This document shows, one piece after another, positions 26,074 to 33,910 of a stretch of 41,582 bases of DNA. This stretch comes from Burkholderiaceae bacterium (GTDB taxonomy: Bacteria; Pseudomonadota; Gammaproteobacteria; Burkholderiales; Burkholderiaceae_C): the NCBI GenBank assembly GCA_017992055.1, contig JAGOPK010000018.1:1-41582 (forward strand). Direction: 5' to 3'. The notes under the pieces are model-generated. The model was given only the letters and a program-made list of their open reading frames with translations, had not been told where the DNA came from and ran no database searches. The position numbers and the translations under genes were made by a program. Numbering within the stretch: position 1 is the stretch's first letter; every line of letters starts with the position of its first letter.

Positions 26074-26901
26074 TCAGGTTGGGGCGGTGGACTGGGCCTG
26101 GGCCAGGAACAGCACGTCGCGCGGCTGGCCCCACAGGTGCTGGCCCCCGTCGACCAGCAGGTTGTGGCCGGTGATGGCCGGCGATTGCAGCAGGTAGCGC
26201 ACGGCGCCGGCGATGTCTTCGGGCGTGGACGAGCGCGCCAGCGGCGTCATGCGGTGGGCGGCCTGGAACTCGTCGCCGCTCATCGGCCCCGACAGCAGGG
26301 TCACGCCCGGCGACACGGCATTGACCCGCAGCACCGGCGCCAGCGCCTGGGCCAGCATCACCGTGGCCGACTGCAGCGCCGCCTTGCTCAGCGTGTAGCT
26401 GAAGTAGTCGGGGTTGGGATTGGCCAGCTTCTGGTCCAGCAGATTGACCACCGCGCCGCGGGCCTGGCGCTGCACCAGGTGCTCGTGCAGGGCCTGCGCC
26501 AGCAGCACCGCCGGCGCGGTGTTGGCACGCCAGTGGCGCTCCATCGCCGCCAGCGTGAAGCCGGCGACATCGTCGTACTCGAACAGCGAGGCGTTGTTGA
26601 CCAGCGCATCCAGCCGGCCCAGGCGCAGCAGCACCGCCGGCACCAGGGCCTCCAGGTCGGCGCCATCGGCCAGGTTGGCGGCAAACACCTCGGCGCGTGC
26701 GCCGGCCTGCGCCAGCTCGGCCGCGGTGGCCTCGGCCTCGCTGCGCGAGCGGTGGCAGTGCAGGGCGATGTCCCAGCCGGCGGCGGCCAACTCCAGCGCG
26801 ATGGCGCGGCCGATGCGCCGCGCGCCGCCGGTGACCAGGGCCACGGGGCGACTGGCCGGGTGGGCAGCAGAAGGTGGGGCGGGGGCGCGGGGACTGGACA
26901 T
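26074..26901 (-). CDS. Pteridine reductase-type short-chain dehydrogenase (FolM/PTR1-like)
   Basis: The protein has 275 residues. It has the TGxxxRxG nucleotide motif (TGGARRIG, 24-31), which marks pteridine reductases, in place of the usual TGxxxGIG. Asp156, Tyr169 and Lys173 have exactly the spacing of the Asp-Tyr-Lys triad of Leishmania PTR1 (+13, +17). With folB directly downstream, it most likely reduces dihydropterins or dihydrofolate with NADPH. The start at MSSPRAP is chosen because the longer frame adds 53 basic, low-complexity residues. A general SDR role is the alternative. Confidence 0.9.
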   Translation of the reverse strand: MSSPRAPAPPSAAHPASRPVALVTGGARRIGRAIALELAAAGWDIALHCHRSRSEAEATAAELAQAGARAEVFAANLADGADLEALVPAVLLRLGRLDALVNNASLFEYDDVAGFTLAAMERHWRANTAPAVLLAQALHEHLVQRQARGAVVNLLDQKLANPNPDYFSYTLSKAALQSATVMLAQALAPVLRVNAVSPGVTLLSGPMSGDEFQAAHRMTPLARSSTPEDIAGAVRYLLQSPAITGHNLLVDGGQHLWGQPRDVLFLAQAQSTAPT

Positions 26902-27141
26902 GGCGGGCGGGAGGCGGGGGCGGCCGTGGCGGCGCTGGGCGCGATGCGGGCGCTGCGGCACCGGACTGCGGCGCCTGCTGGCGCAGGCCGCAGTGTATCG
27001 GCCAGGCCCGGTCCGCCGTTGCCGGCGCCGTGCCACCGGCCGTGTTGGGGATGGCGCCACGGCCCCGGCCGCGCAGAATCAAATCGTCACAACAAGGCCG
27101 CCGCGGCCATCGCCGCGGTGCCGGGCTTGGAGGGTCGTGCG

Positions 27142-27663
27142 ATGAAGCAGGCGCTGTGGCTGTGGTCCCTGGTTCTGGTCTTGCTCTTACCCGGGGCGGC
27201 CTCGGCCCTGACCCTCAGCGAGCATCTGCTGGGGCCGCTGGCGCCCGGCGCCACGCCGCTGGGCTCGCAGCTGCCGGCCGACGAGTTCCTCGATGTCTAC
27301 AGCTTCGAGCTGAGCCAGCCGGCCATCGCCATCGGCGTGATCGTGCCGCGGCAGTTGGACAACGAGCTGCTGCCCGGGCCCGAGTTCATCACCGCCATCG
27401 CCTTTGTCGCGCTGCTCGATGCGGCCGACCAGCCGCTGGCCGTGGATGGCGATCCCGTCGACGCCTATGTGGTGCCGGCGCTGCTGCCGGCCGGGGCCTA
27501 CAGGCTGGTGGTGCAGGGGGTGGCGGCCGGCCTGCTGGGCGGGCTGTACGACGGCGTGCTGCTGCTGCAGGCCCAGCCGGTGGCCGAGCCGGCCAGCGCC
27601 GCGCTGTGGCTGGCCGGCGGCCTGCTGCTGCTGTTGCGGGGCGCCCGGCGCAGCCGCCGATGA
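27142..27663 (+). CDS. Small secreted protein with degenerate PEP-CTERM tail
   Basis: The protein has 173 residues. A signal peptide (1-22, SLVLVLLLPGAASA) leads to a beta-rich domain of about 120 residues with acidic clusters and EFLDVYSFELSQPAIAIGVI. A C-terminal sorting-like tail follows: VAEPASAALWLAGG, a hydrophobic helix, then a basic end (RGARRSRR). Canonical exosortase tails begin V-PEP; here the motif is AEP (148-150), so recognition is uncertain. A GGAGGG ribosome site precedes the ATG. The stop overlaps the start of the giant glycosidase gene (ATGA), so the two are translationally coupled. I do not recognise the central domain. Confidence 0.75.
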   Translation: MKQALWLWSLVLVLLLPGAASALTLSEHLLGPLAPGATPLGSQLPADEFLDVYSFELSQPAIAIGVIVPRQLDNELLPGPEFITAIAFVALLDAADQPLAVDGDPVDAYVVPALLPAGAYRLVVQGVAAGLLGGLYDGVLLLQAQPVAEPASAALWLAGGLLLLLRGARRSRR

Positions 27664-30600
27664 ACCCGCTGCGGCGCGGCGTGCGCTGGCTGTGCGCCGC
27701 GCTGCTGGCGGTGCTGTCACCGGCCTGGGCCCTGCCGGCCGGCGTGCCGGCCGATGCGGCGGCCCTGCGTGCCGGCTTTGCCACGCCGCCGCGTGCCGCC
27801 GCGCCCATGCTGCGCTGGTGGTGGCCCGGCGCGGCGGTGCAGCCGGCCGAGCTGGAGCGCGAGCTGGCGCTGATCGCCGAGGCCGGCTTCTCCGGCGTCG
27901 AGATCCAGCCCACGGCCATCGGCCTGCCGCCGGATGCCGATGGCAGCGTGCACCGCGTCGGCACGGCCGCCTGGCTGGAGCAGCTGGCCGGCGTGCTGGC
28001 GGCGGCGCGGCGCCTGGGCCTGGTGGTCGACCTGACGCTGGGCTCGTCCTGGCCGCTGGCCAGCCCGGCCATCGCCGACCAGCATGGCCTGCGCGAGCTG
28101 GTGATGGGCGTGCAGACGCTGCAGGGCGGCCAGCTGTTCGACGGCCCGGTGCCGGCGCCGCCGCTGCCCGACTACCAGCGCCTGGGCGCCGACTGGCTGA
28201 AGCTGCCGGCCACCTTCGACGCCAGCCGCTTCCGCCGCGTGGCGGTGCTGGCGATGCGCGTGGATGCCGCGGCGCCGGCCGGCCTGCCGCAGCCGGGGCG
28301 CGATGCGGCCCTGCCGGCGCTGGCGCCGACGCTGTGGCTGGATGCCAGTGTCGTCGTCGACCACAGCGCCTTTGTCGAGGCCGATGGCCGGCTGCGCTGG
28401 CAGGTGCCCGACAACGGCGAGTGGCGGCTGTTTGCGCTGTACGAGGGCCCCTCGGGCCAGCAGCCGTTTTATGCCGCGATGCCCGGCCAGCCGCGGGTGC
28501 TGGACCCGCTGTCGCGCGAGGCCGTGCAGCGCTTTCTCGATGACTTTGCCGAGCCGCTGCGCGCGCGCCTGGGCACCGAGTTCGGCCACACGCTGCGGGC
28601 CTTGTTCATCGACAGCCTGGAGCTGCGCGCCGAGCTGTTCTGGACCCACGACTTCGCCGACGAGTTTGCGCGCCGCCGTGGCTACCGCATCGAGACCCTG
28701 CTGCCGCTGCTGTTCGTGCCCTATGCCGACGATGCCTATCTGCGCCAGGCCTATCCCGATGCCGGGCCGCGCTACGACATGCGCGAGTTCGGTGCCCGCG
28801 TGCGTGCCGACCACCGGCGCACGGTGTCCGAGCTGATGCAGGAGCGCTTCTTCACGCCGCTGCGCGACTGGGCCGCCGGTGCCGGCCTGCTGCTGCGCGT
28901 GCAGGCCCATGGCGGGCCGGTGGACGACCTGGCCGCCTACCGGCTGGCCGACATCGCCGAAACCGAATCGCTGTATGCAGGCGGCCAGCCGGCGTTTCTC
29001 AAGCGCGCCGCATCCACTGCCCACCAGCGTGGCCAGACCCTGGTGTCCAGCGAGGTCGGCGCGGTCAGGCTGCCGGCCGCGGTGTCGCTGGACCTGCTGC
29101 GCCGCCAGGCCCAGCTGCAGCTGGTCAGCGGCGTCAACCACCTGGTGCTGCATGGCTATCCCTACCGGCTGGATGCGGGCTTTGCCTGGCCGGGCTGGAT
29201 GCCCTTCGACTCGCCCTACCTGCCTGCCGTCGAGGCCATCGGCCGCTACGGCATGCGGCTGACCGAGCGCAGCCCGCTGTGGCGCGACCTGCCGCTGCTG
29301 CAGCAGTACCTGGCGCGGGCCCAGTGGTGGCTGCGCCATGGCCGGCCGCAGGCCGATCTGGCGGTGCTGTCGGCACCGGGCTTTGCGCCCGACCGCAACC
29401 AGGTGGCGCCGACGCTGGCGGCGCTGGAGGCCGCGGGCTATCTGTACGACCTGGTCGACGGCCCGTCCCTGCTCGATGCCGGCAACGGCATGGCCGCCGA
29501 TGGCCGGCTGCGCATCGGCGCCATGCACTATCCGGCGCTGCTGGTCGATGACCTGGCGGCGATCCCGCCGCCGCTGCTGCAGCGCCTGGCCGAGCTGGCG
29601 CTGCAAGGCCTGCGCCTGGTGTTCCGCGGCCAGCTGCCGCAGCGCAGCGCCGGCCTGGCCTTTTATCCGCAGGACGACCAGGCGGTGCGCCAGGTGATGG
29701 CGGCCCTGCTGGGCGGCGAAGGCCCGTCGCCGTCTGCCGCCGACGGCCAGCCGCGGCGTGGCCCGCTGGCGCTGCAGGTGCCGCAGGCGTCGCAGCTGGA
29801 GCGGGCGCTGCGCGAGCAGCTGGGCCTGGCGCCGTTGGTGGAGCTGGGCAGCGGCGCCGGCCAGTTGCTGAGCCAGCTGCGCCGCAGCGACGACGGCCGC
29901 CTGCGCCTGCTGCTGCTGAACACCGGCGAGGGCGAGGTCGATGCGCTGCTGCGCATCCGCGGCGCAGCCGGGCGAACGCCCGAGCTGTGGGATTTCTGGA
30001 CCGGCAGCATCCTGCCGGCCACGCTGTACCGCGACGACGGCGACGACCTGCTGCTGGCCGTGCACCTGCTGGCCGGCGGCCTGCTGGCGGTGGGCATCGA
30101 TGCCGACACGCCACCGGCCCTGCACCTGCAGTCCACCGACCAGCCGATCACGCTGCAGCGCCGTGCCGACGGGTCCATCGAGGCCAGTGCCGAGCAGCCC
30201 GGCCGCGTGGCCGTGACCCTGGCCGATGGCCAGCGCATCGTCGTCGACGTGCCGGGCAGCGCCGCGCCGCCGCTGGACCTGGCGCTGTGGGACCTGGCGC
30301 TGACCTGGGTCGATGCCCAGGGCGTGACGCGGCGGCGCTTCGAGTCGCGCCGGCCGCTGGCCGATCTGGTGGCCAGCGGCCGGCTGCCGCCGGACACGCC
30401 GGCCGAGATCGTCTACACCGGCTACATCGAGCCCAGCGCCGCCCAGCTGGCGCAGCTGGCCGCGGGCGCCAGCCTGGTGCTGGACCTGGGCGCGGTCGAC
30501 GAGACGGTGCAGGTGCGCGTCAACGGCCAGCTGCTGGCTATGGCGCCGGTCCATCCGTACCGGCTGCTGCTCGACGGGCGGCTGCGGCCGGGGCCGAATG

Positions 30601-32708
30601 CCATCGAACTGCGCCTGTCCAGCAGTGGCGGGCGCAGCGTGGGCCTGCGCGGGCCGGTGCAGATCCGCCAGCGCCAGGTGTTCACGCTGGCGCGGCCGCT
30701 GGCGGTGTCGGTGGTGGTCACGCCGCCGAACTTTCCCAACCACACGCACGAGCAGATGATGGCCGCGGTGGCCACCGCGGCCCAGGTCTCGCGCCATGTC
30801 AACTTCCAGTGGTTCTGGCGCACGCCGCCCAGCGCCAGCCAGCCCGAGGGCGGGGCCACGGTGGATTGCGACACCGTGCTGCCCTGGGTGCTGGAGGCGC
30901 GGCGCCTGGGCCTGGCGGTGACGCTGCAGTTCCAGACCTACTATGTGGAGCTGGGCGCGCCGGGCCAGCGCCCGGCCATCCGCATCGCCTCGCCGGTGCT
31001 GCCCTTCACCAGCGCCAGCTTCGGCGATGCGCGGCTGAAGGACCGCTACCTGGAGCAGATCGCCTGCCTGGCGGCGCTGCAGCCCGAGATCCTGGTGCTG
31101 GGCCCGGAGATGAACTTCGTCGTCACCTATGACTGGGCCGAGTTCAACCGTTTCCAGCAGGTGTATGCCGAGGCCTACCGCCTGGTCAAGCGCATCTCGC
31201 CGCGCACCCAGGTCGGCCTGTCCTGGCAGTACGACGGGCTGCGCATGTCGCTGCCGCTGGACGACTGGGGCTATGTGCGCCATGCCGGGCCGCAGGACTT
31301 CTATGCGCTGACCAGCTACTACGGCTTCTCGCAGGAGCGCCACCAGCAGTACCCGCTGGCCCAGGCCATTCCGGCCGACTACTACCACCCGATCAAGACC
31401 CTGCTGGGCGACAAGCCGGTGCTGTTTTCCGAGCTGGGCTGGTCGTCCTACTTCCCGCCCGGGGCCAGCGAGCAGTCGGCCTTTGTGCGCCGCGTGCCCG
31501 AGCTGATGGCCCAGGTGGGGCCGAGCCAGATCACCTGGGCCCTGCTGCACGATGTGCAGTACTTCGAGGGCGCCGGCCAGAGCCTCAATGCCAGCGGCCT
31601 GCGCCGCGCCGACGGTACGCCCAAGCCGGCCTGGGACGAGGTGCTGCGCCTGCGTGGCACCGGCCAGTTCAGCGGCGGCGCCAGCGGGCCGCAGGCGCGG
31701 CAGACGCTGCCGCTGGCCATCACCGTCGGGCCGGCGCAGTTTCCCCAGCGCTATTCGCAGGCGGCGGTGTTCGAGGCCATCGCCACCGCGGCCCAGCTGG
31801 CGCGCCACGTCAGCCTGCAGGTGGCCTGGGTCGACGAGGCCACCGGCAAGGTCTGGGACTGCGCCGCGCTGACGCCGGTGGTGGCCGAGGTGCGGCGCCT
31901 GGGCCTGGCGCTGACCCTGCAATGGAACACCTATGCGACGCGGCCGGTGCCCGGCGCACCGGCCGGCGCCCTGCCCGAGGTGCTGCTGTTCAACCCGGTG
32001 CGCAATGCCCGGCCCGGCATGGCCGATCCACCCAGCCTGGCCGAGCCGGCCATCCGCGAGGCCTGGCTGCGCGAGTTCCAGTGCATTGCCGCGCTGAAGC
32101 CCGAGGTGCTGGTGCTGGGGCCGGAGATCAACTTCGTGCATGCGCTGCGGCCGCTGGAATTTGCCTGGTTCCGCGAGGTCTACCGCGCCGCCCACCGGCT
32201 GGCCCGGCAGATCGCGCCGGCCACCCGCGTCGGCCTGTCCTACCAGTACAAGGTGCTGCGCGACGATTTGCGCGCCGGCCGCGACCTGGGCTGGATCGCC
32301 AGCCTGGGCGCGCAGGACTTCTTCGGCCTGACCATGTACTTCGCCGAGTCCGAGGCCTCGCTGCGCGACATCGCTGCGCCGCTGGACGTGCCCGACGACT
32401 ATTTCGCCGCGGCACGCCAGTGGCTGGGGCCGGACATGCCGGTGATCGTCACCGAGCTGGGCTGGAGCAGCGCCTTCCCCGGCGGCCTGGGCCACCAGGT
32501 GGCGTTCTTGAGCCGCTTGCCGGCGCTGATGGCGCCGCTGCGCCCGGCCCAGGTGACCTGGGCCATGCTGCACGACCTGGGCGACTACTTCCAGGGCGAG
32601 ATCGCGCCGCTCAACCTCAACGGCCTGCGCCTGAACGACGGCAGCGCCAAGCCGCTGTGGGCCCAGGCGCAGCGGCTGCGCGCGCTGGGCATCCTGGTCG
32701 ATCCCTGA
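27660..32708 (+). CDS. Giant secreted glycosidase: GH106-like region plus two tandem TIM-barrel modules
   Basis: The protein has 1682 residues. A signal peptide ends near residue 24 (AWA). Residues about 45-860 resemble GH106 alpha-L-rhamnosidases: MLRWWWPGA (50-58), LFIDSLELRAELFWTHDF with Asp318 and Glu321, the RVQAHGGP region, ADIAETESLY (Glu434, Glu436) and SSEVGAV (Glu465). A galactose-binding-like beta sandwich follows (about 870-1012). Two homologous TIM-barrel-like modules then occupy 1015-1335 and 1347-1682, each with LGPExNF (Glu1150; Glu1489) and ELGWSS (Glu1258; Glu1599), spaced 108 and 110 residues as expected for acid/base and nucleophile of clan GH-A. It should act outside the cytoplasm, possibly on the polymer made by the facing operon. 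Substrate assignment is inference. Confidence 0.8.
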   Translation: MNPLRRGVRWLCAALLAVLSPAWALPAGVPADAAALRAGFATPPRAAAPMLRWWWPGAAVQPAELERELALIAEAGFSGVEIQPTAIGLPPDADGSVHRVGTAAWLEQLAGVLAAARRLGLVVDLTLGSSWPLASPAIADQHGLRELVMGVQTLQGGQLFDGPVPAPPLPDYQRLGADWLKLPATFDASRFRRVAVLAMRVDAAAPAGLPQPGRDAALPALAPTLWLDASVVVDHSAFVEADGRLRWQVPDNGEWRLFALYEGPSGQQPFYAAMPGQPRVLDPLSREAVQRFLDDFAEPLRARLGTEFGHTLRALFIDSLELRAELFWTHDFADEFARRRGYRIETLLPLLFVPYADDAYLRQAYPDAGPRYDMREFGARVRADHRRTVSELMQERFFTPLRDWAAGAGLLLRVQAHGGPVDDLAAYRLADIAETESLYAGGQPAFLKRAASTAHQRGQTLVSSEVGAVRLPAAVSLDLLRRQAQLQLVSGVNHLVLHGYPYRLDAGFAWPGWMPFDSPYLPAVEAIGRYGMRLTERSPLWRDLPLLQQYLARAQWWLRHGRPQADLAVLSAPGFAPDRNQVAPTLAALEAAGYLYDLVDGPSLLDAGNGMAADGRLRIGAMHYPALLVDDLAAIPPPLLQRLAELALQGLRLVFRGQLPQRSAGLAFYPQDDQAVRQVMAALLGGEGPSPSAADGQPRRGPLALQVPQASQLERALREQLGLAPLVELGSGAGQLLSQLRRSDDGRLRLLLLNTGEGEVDALLRIRGAAGRTPELWDFWTGSILPATLYRDDGDDLLLAVHLLAGGLLAVGIDADTPPALHLQSTDQPITLQRRADGSIEASAEQPGRVAVTLADGQRIVVDVPGSAAPPLDLALWDLALTWVDAQGVTRRRFESRRPLADLVASGRLPPDTPAEIVYTGYIEPSAAQLAQLAAGASLVLDLGAVDETVQVRVNGQLLAMAPVHPYRLLLDGRLRPGPNAIELRLSSSGGRSVGLRGPVQIRQRQVFTLARPLAVSVVVTPPNFPNHTHEQMMAAVATAAQVSRHVNFQWFWRTPPSASQPEGGATVDCDTVLPWVLEARRLGLAVTLQFQTYYVELGAPGQRPAIRIASPVLPFTSASFGDARLKDRYLEQIACLAALQPEILVLGPEMNFVVTYDWAEFNRFQQVYAEAYRLVKRISPRTQVGLSWQYDGLRMSLPLDDWGYVRHAGPQDFYALTSYYGFSQERHQQYPLAQAIPADYYHPIKTLLGDKPVLFSELGWSSYFPPGASEQSAFVRRVPELMAQVGPSQITWALLHDVQYFEGAGQSLNASGLRRADGTPKPAWDEVLRLRGTGQFSGGASGPQARQTLPLAITVGPAQFPQRYSQAAVFEAIATAAQLARHVSLQVAWVDEATGKVWDCAALTPVVAEVRRLGLALTLQWNTYATRPVPGAPAGALPEVLLFNPVRNARPGMADPPSLAEPAIREAWLREFQCIAALKPEVLVLGPEINFVHALRPLEFAWFREVYRAAHRLARQIAPATRVGLSYQYKVLRDDLRAGRDLGWIASLGAQDFFGLTMYFAESEASLRDIAAPLDVPDDYFAAARQWLGPDMPVIVTELGWSSAFPGGLGHQVAFLSRLPALMAPLRPAQVTWAMLHDLGDYFQGEIAPLNLNGLRLNDGSAKPLWAQAQRLRALGILVDP

Positions 32709-32713
32709 GCGGC

Positions 32714-33850
32714 TCAGCGCGGCTGCTGGCCGGTGATGTGGATCTGGAACTTCTGCGCCTCGGCCGGCGTGTACTGGCTCAGAAAGACACCGGCCGCGCC
32801 GGCATAGCCGCAGGCGCCGTTGAACGAGCCGGCCGGCCCGGACACGCGCAGCGCCGGCTCGGCCTGCACCTGGGCCGGGTCCAGCGAGCTGATGCGGTAG
32901 AAGGCGCAGCCGTGGTAGGTGTCGCCGGGCTGCTTGGTCGGCGTGGCGACGACGAAGGCCTGGCCGTCGCGCTCGATCAGGTCGGTGCCCGAGAAGCCCG
33001 ACACGCCGCCGCCCAGCTTGCGCGCATCGGCATCGCGCAGCAGCGCGCCACGGTAGTCGCAGCGGCCGAGCTCATGGTCGCAGCGCAGCAGGGCGACCTC
33101 GCCGTTGTCCTTGCGCGTCGGGCAGGTCAGGGCCACGTACAGGCCCTCCTCGCGCGCCAGCATGCCGGGCTCGGTGAAGGCCGGGCACTTGGCCAGGGCC
33201 TTGTGCTGCTGGTCCAGGCGCATCTCCGGCGGGCCGATGGTGTTGTCGTTGTTCTTGTTGTAGACGCTGCCGACAAACAGCTTGCGCGGCTCGCTCCAGG
33301 GGCCGCGCGGCTCGGCCGCGGTGCGCAGCTCGATCCAGCCATGCTCGAACAGCGGCACCGAGTCGGGCCCCTTGCCGTCGTAGACGCGCAGATAGCGGTG
33401 GCTCAGCAGCTTCCAGCGCGTGGCCTCGCTGGCCCAGGGATCGCGCTGCAGCCGCGACACCTCGTATTCCCAGCGCGCGGCCAGCTTGTTGTGCGGCCAG
33501 GGCAGGGCCTGGTCGCGTGCGGCGTTCACCAGGCCCTGGTCCTCCCAGGTCTTGCCGCCATCGCCCGAGACCGCCAGCCGGGTGTTGATCGAATTGAACT
33601 TGATGCCATGGGTCTTGTCGGCGACGACGGTGGAATAGCTCATCCACAGCCGGCCGCGGCCATCGTCGGCAAACGAGGGGTCGAAGATGCCCACCGGCGC
33701 GTCGGCTTCGGCCAGGCGCTGCACGGCCAGGCGCTTGCCACCTTCGGCCGCGGCCGGTGCGGGTGGCAGCAACAGGGCCGAGCAGGCCAGCACCAGGATG
33801 GCCAGGCGGCCCGGGCGTGCAGGGGCAGGGCGGGGAGCGGGAGGAGGCAT
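32714..33850 (-). CDS. Secreted sialidase-like beta-propeller protein
   Basis: The protein has 378 residues. A leader of hydrophobic residues (17-31) ends in APAAA, a likely signal peptidase I site; a lipobox reading at LAC (Cys23) is less likely. The mature protein has one clear Asp-box (SGDGGKTW, 95-102), an IFDPSFADDGRGRLWMSYS strand pair and several other propeller-like strands, and about eight cysteines that could form disulfides. The FRIP arginine motif of true sialidases is not visible, so sialic acid specificity is unlikely. AAGGAG precedes the start by 11 bases. It is last in the exopolysaccharide operon, downstream of the flippase, and its stop is five bases from the giant glycosidase stop. 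Confidence 0.75.
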   Translation of the reverse strand: MPPPAPRPAPARPGRLAILVLACSALLLPPAPAAAEGGKRLAVQRLAEADAPVGIFDPSFADDGRGRLWMSYSTVVADKTHGIKFNSINTRLAVSGDGGKTWEDQGLVNAARDQALPWPHNKLAARWEYEVSRLQRDPWASEATRWKLLSHRYLRVYDGKGPDSVPLFEHGWIELRTAAEPRGPWSEPRKLFVGSVYNKNNDNTIGPPEMRLDQQHKALAKCPAFTEPGMLAREEGLYVALTCPTRKDNGEVALLRCDHELGRCDYRGALLRDADARKLGGGVSGFSGTDLIERDGQAFVVATPTKQPGDTYHGCAFYRISSLDPAQVQAEPALRVSGPAGSFNGACGYAGAAGVFLSQYTPAEAQKFQIHITGQQPR

Positions 33851-33880
33851 GGCAGGGGCTCCTTGTGAGGGTCAATCGGA

Positions 33881-33910
33881 TCGAACAGGGTCGATCAGGA
33901 TCGGTCAGGG
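33881..33910 (+). repeat. Three 10-base tandem repeats between flippase and propeller genes
   Basis: The plus strand reads TCGAACAGGG, TCGATCAGGA, TCGGTCAGGG head to tail, preceded by a weaker copy (GTCAATCGGA). The array covers the last bases of the flippase gene and most of the 54-base spacer before the propeller gene. It may be replication slippage or a binding site. No hairpin terminator was seen here. Confidence 0.5.

Noticed and set aside
27045-27079. TTGGGG and CAGAAT as a promoter for the PEP-CTERM-like gene
   Set aside because: The spacing is 23 bases, outside the normal range for sigma-70, and no other pair fits.
27717-32573. A 1618-codon open frame on the minus strand opposite the giant glycosidase
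   Set aside because: Its composition is Gln/Arg/Gly/Ala-rich without domains. The plus-strand frame has a signal peptide, catalytic motifs and internal duplication.
32714-33850. Calling the propeller protein a sialidase
   Set aside because: One Asp-box is present but the arginine-bearing FRIP motif is not visible, so only a sialidase-like fold is claimed.
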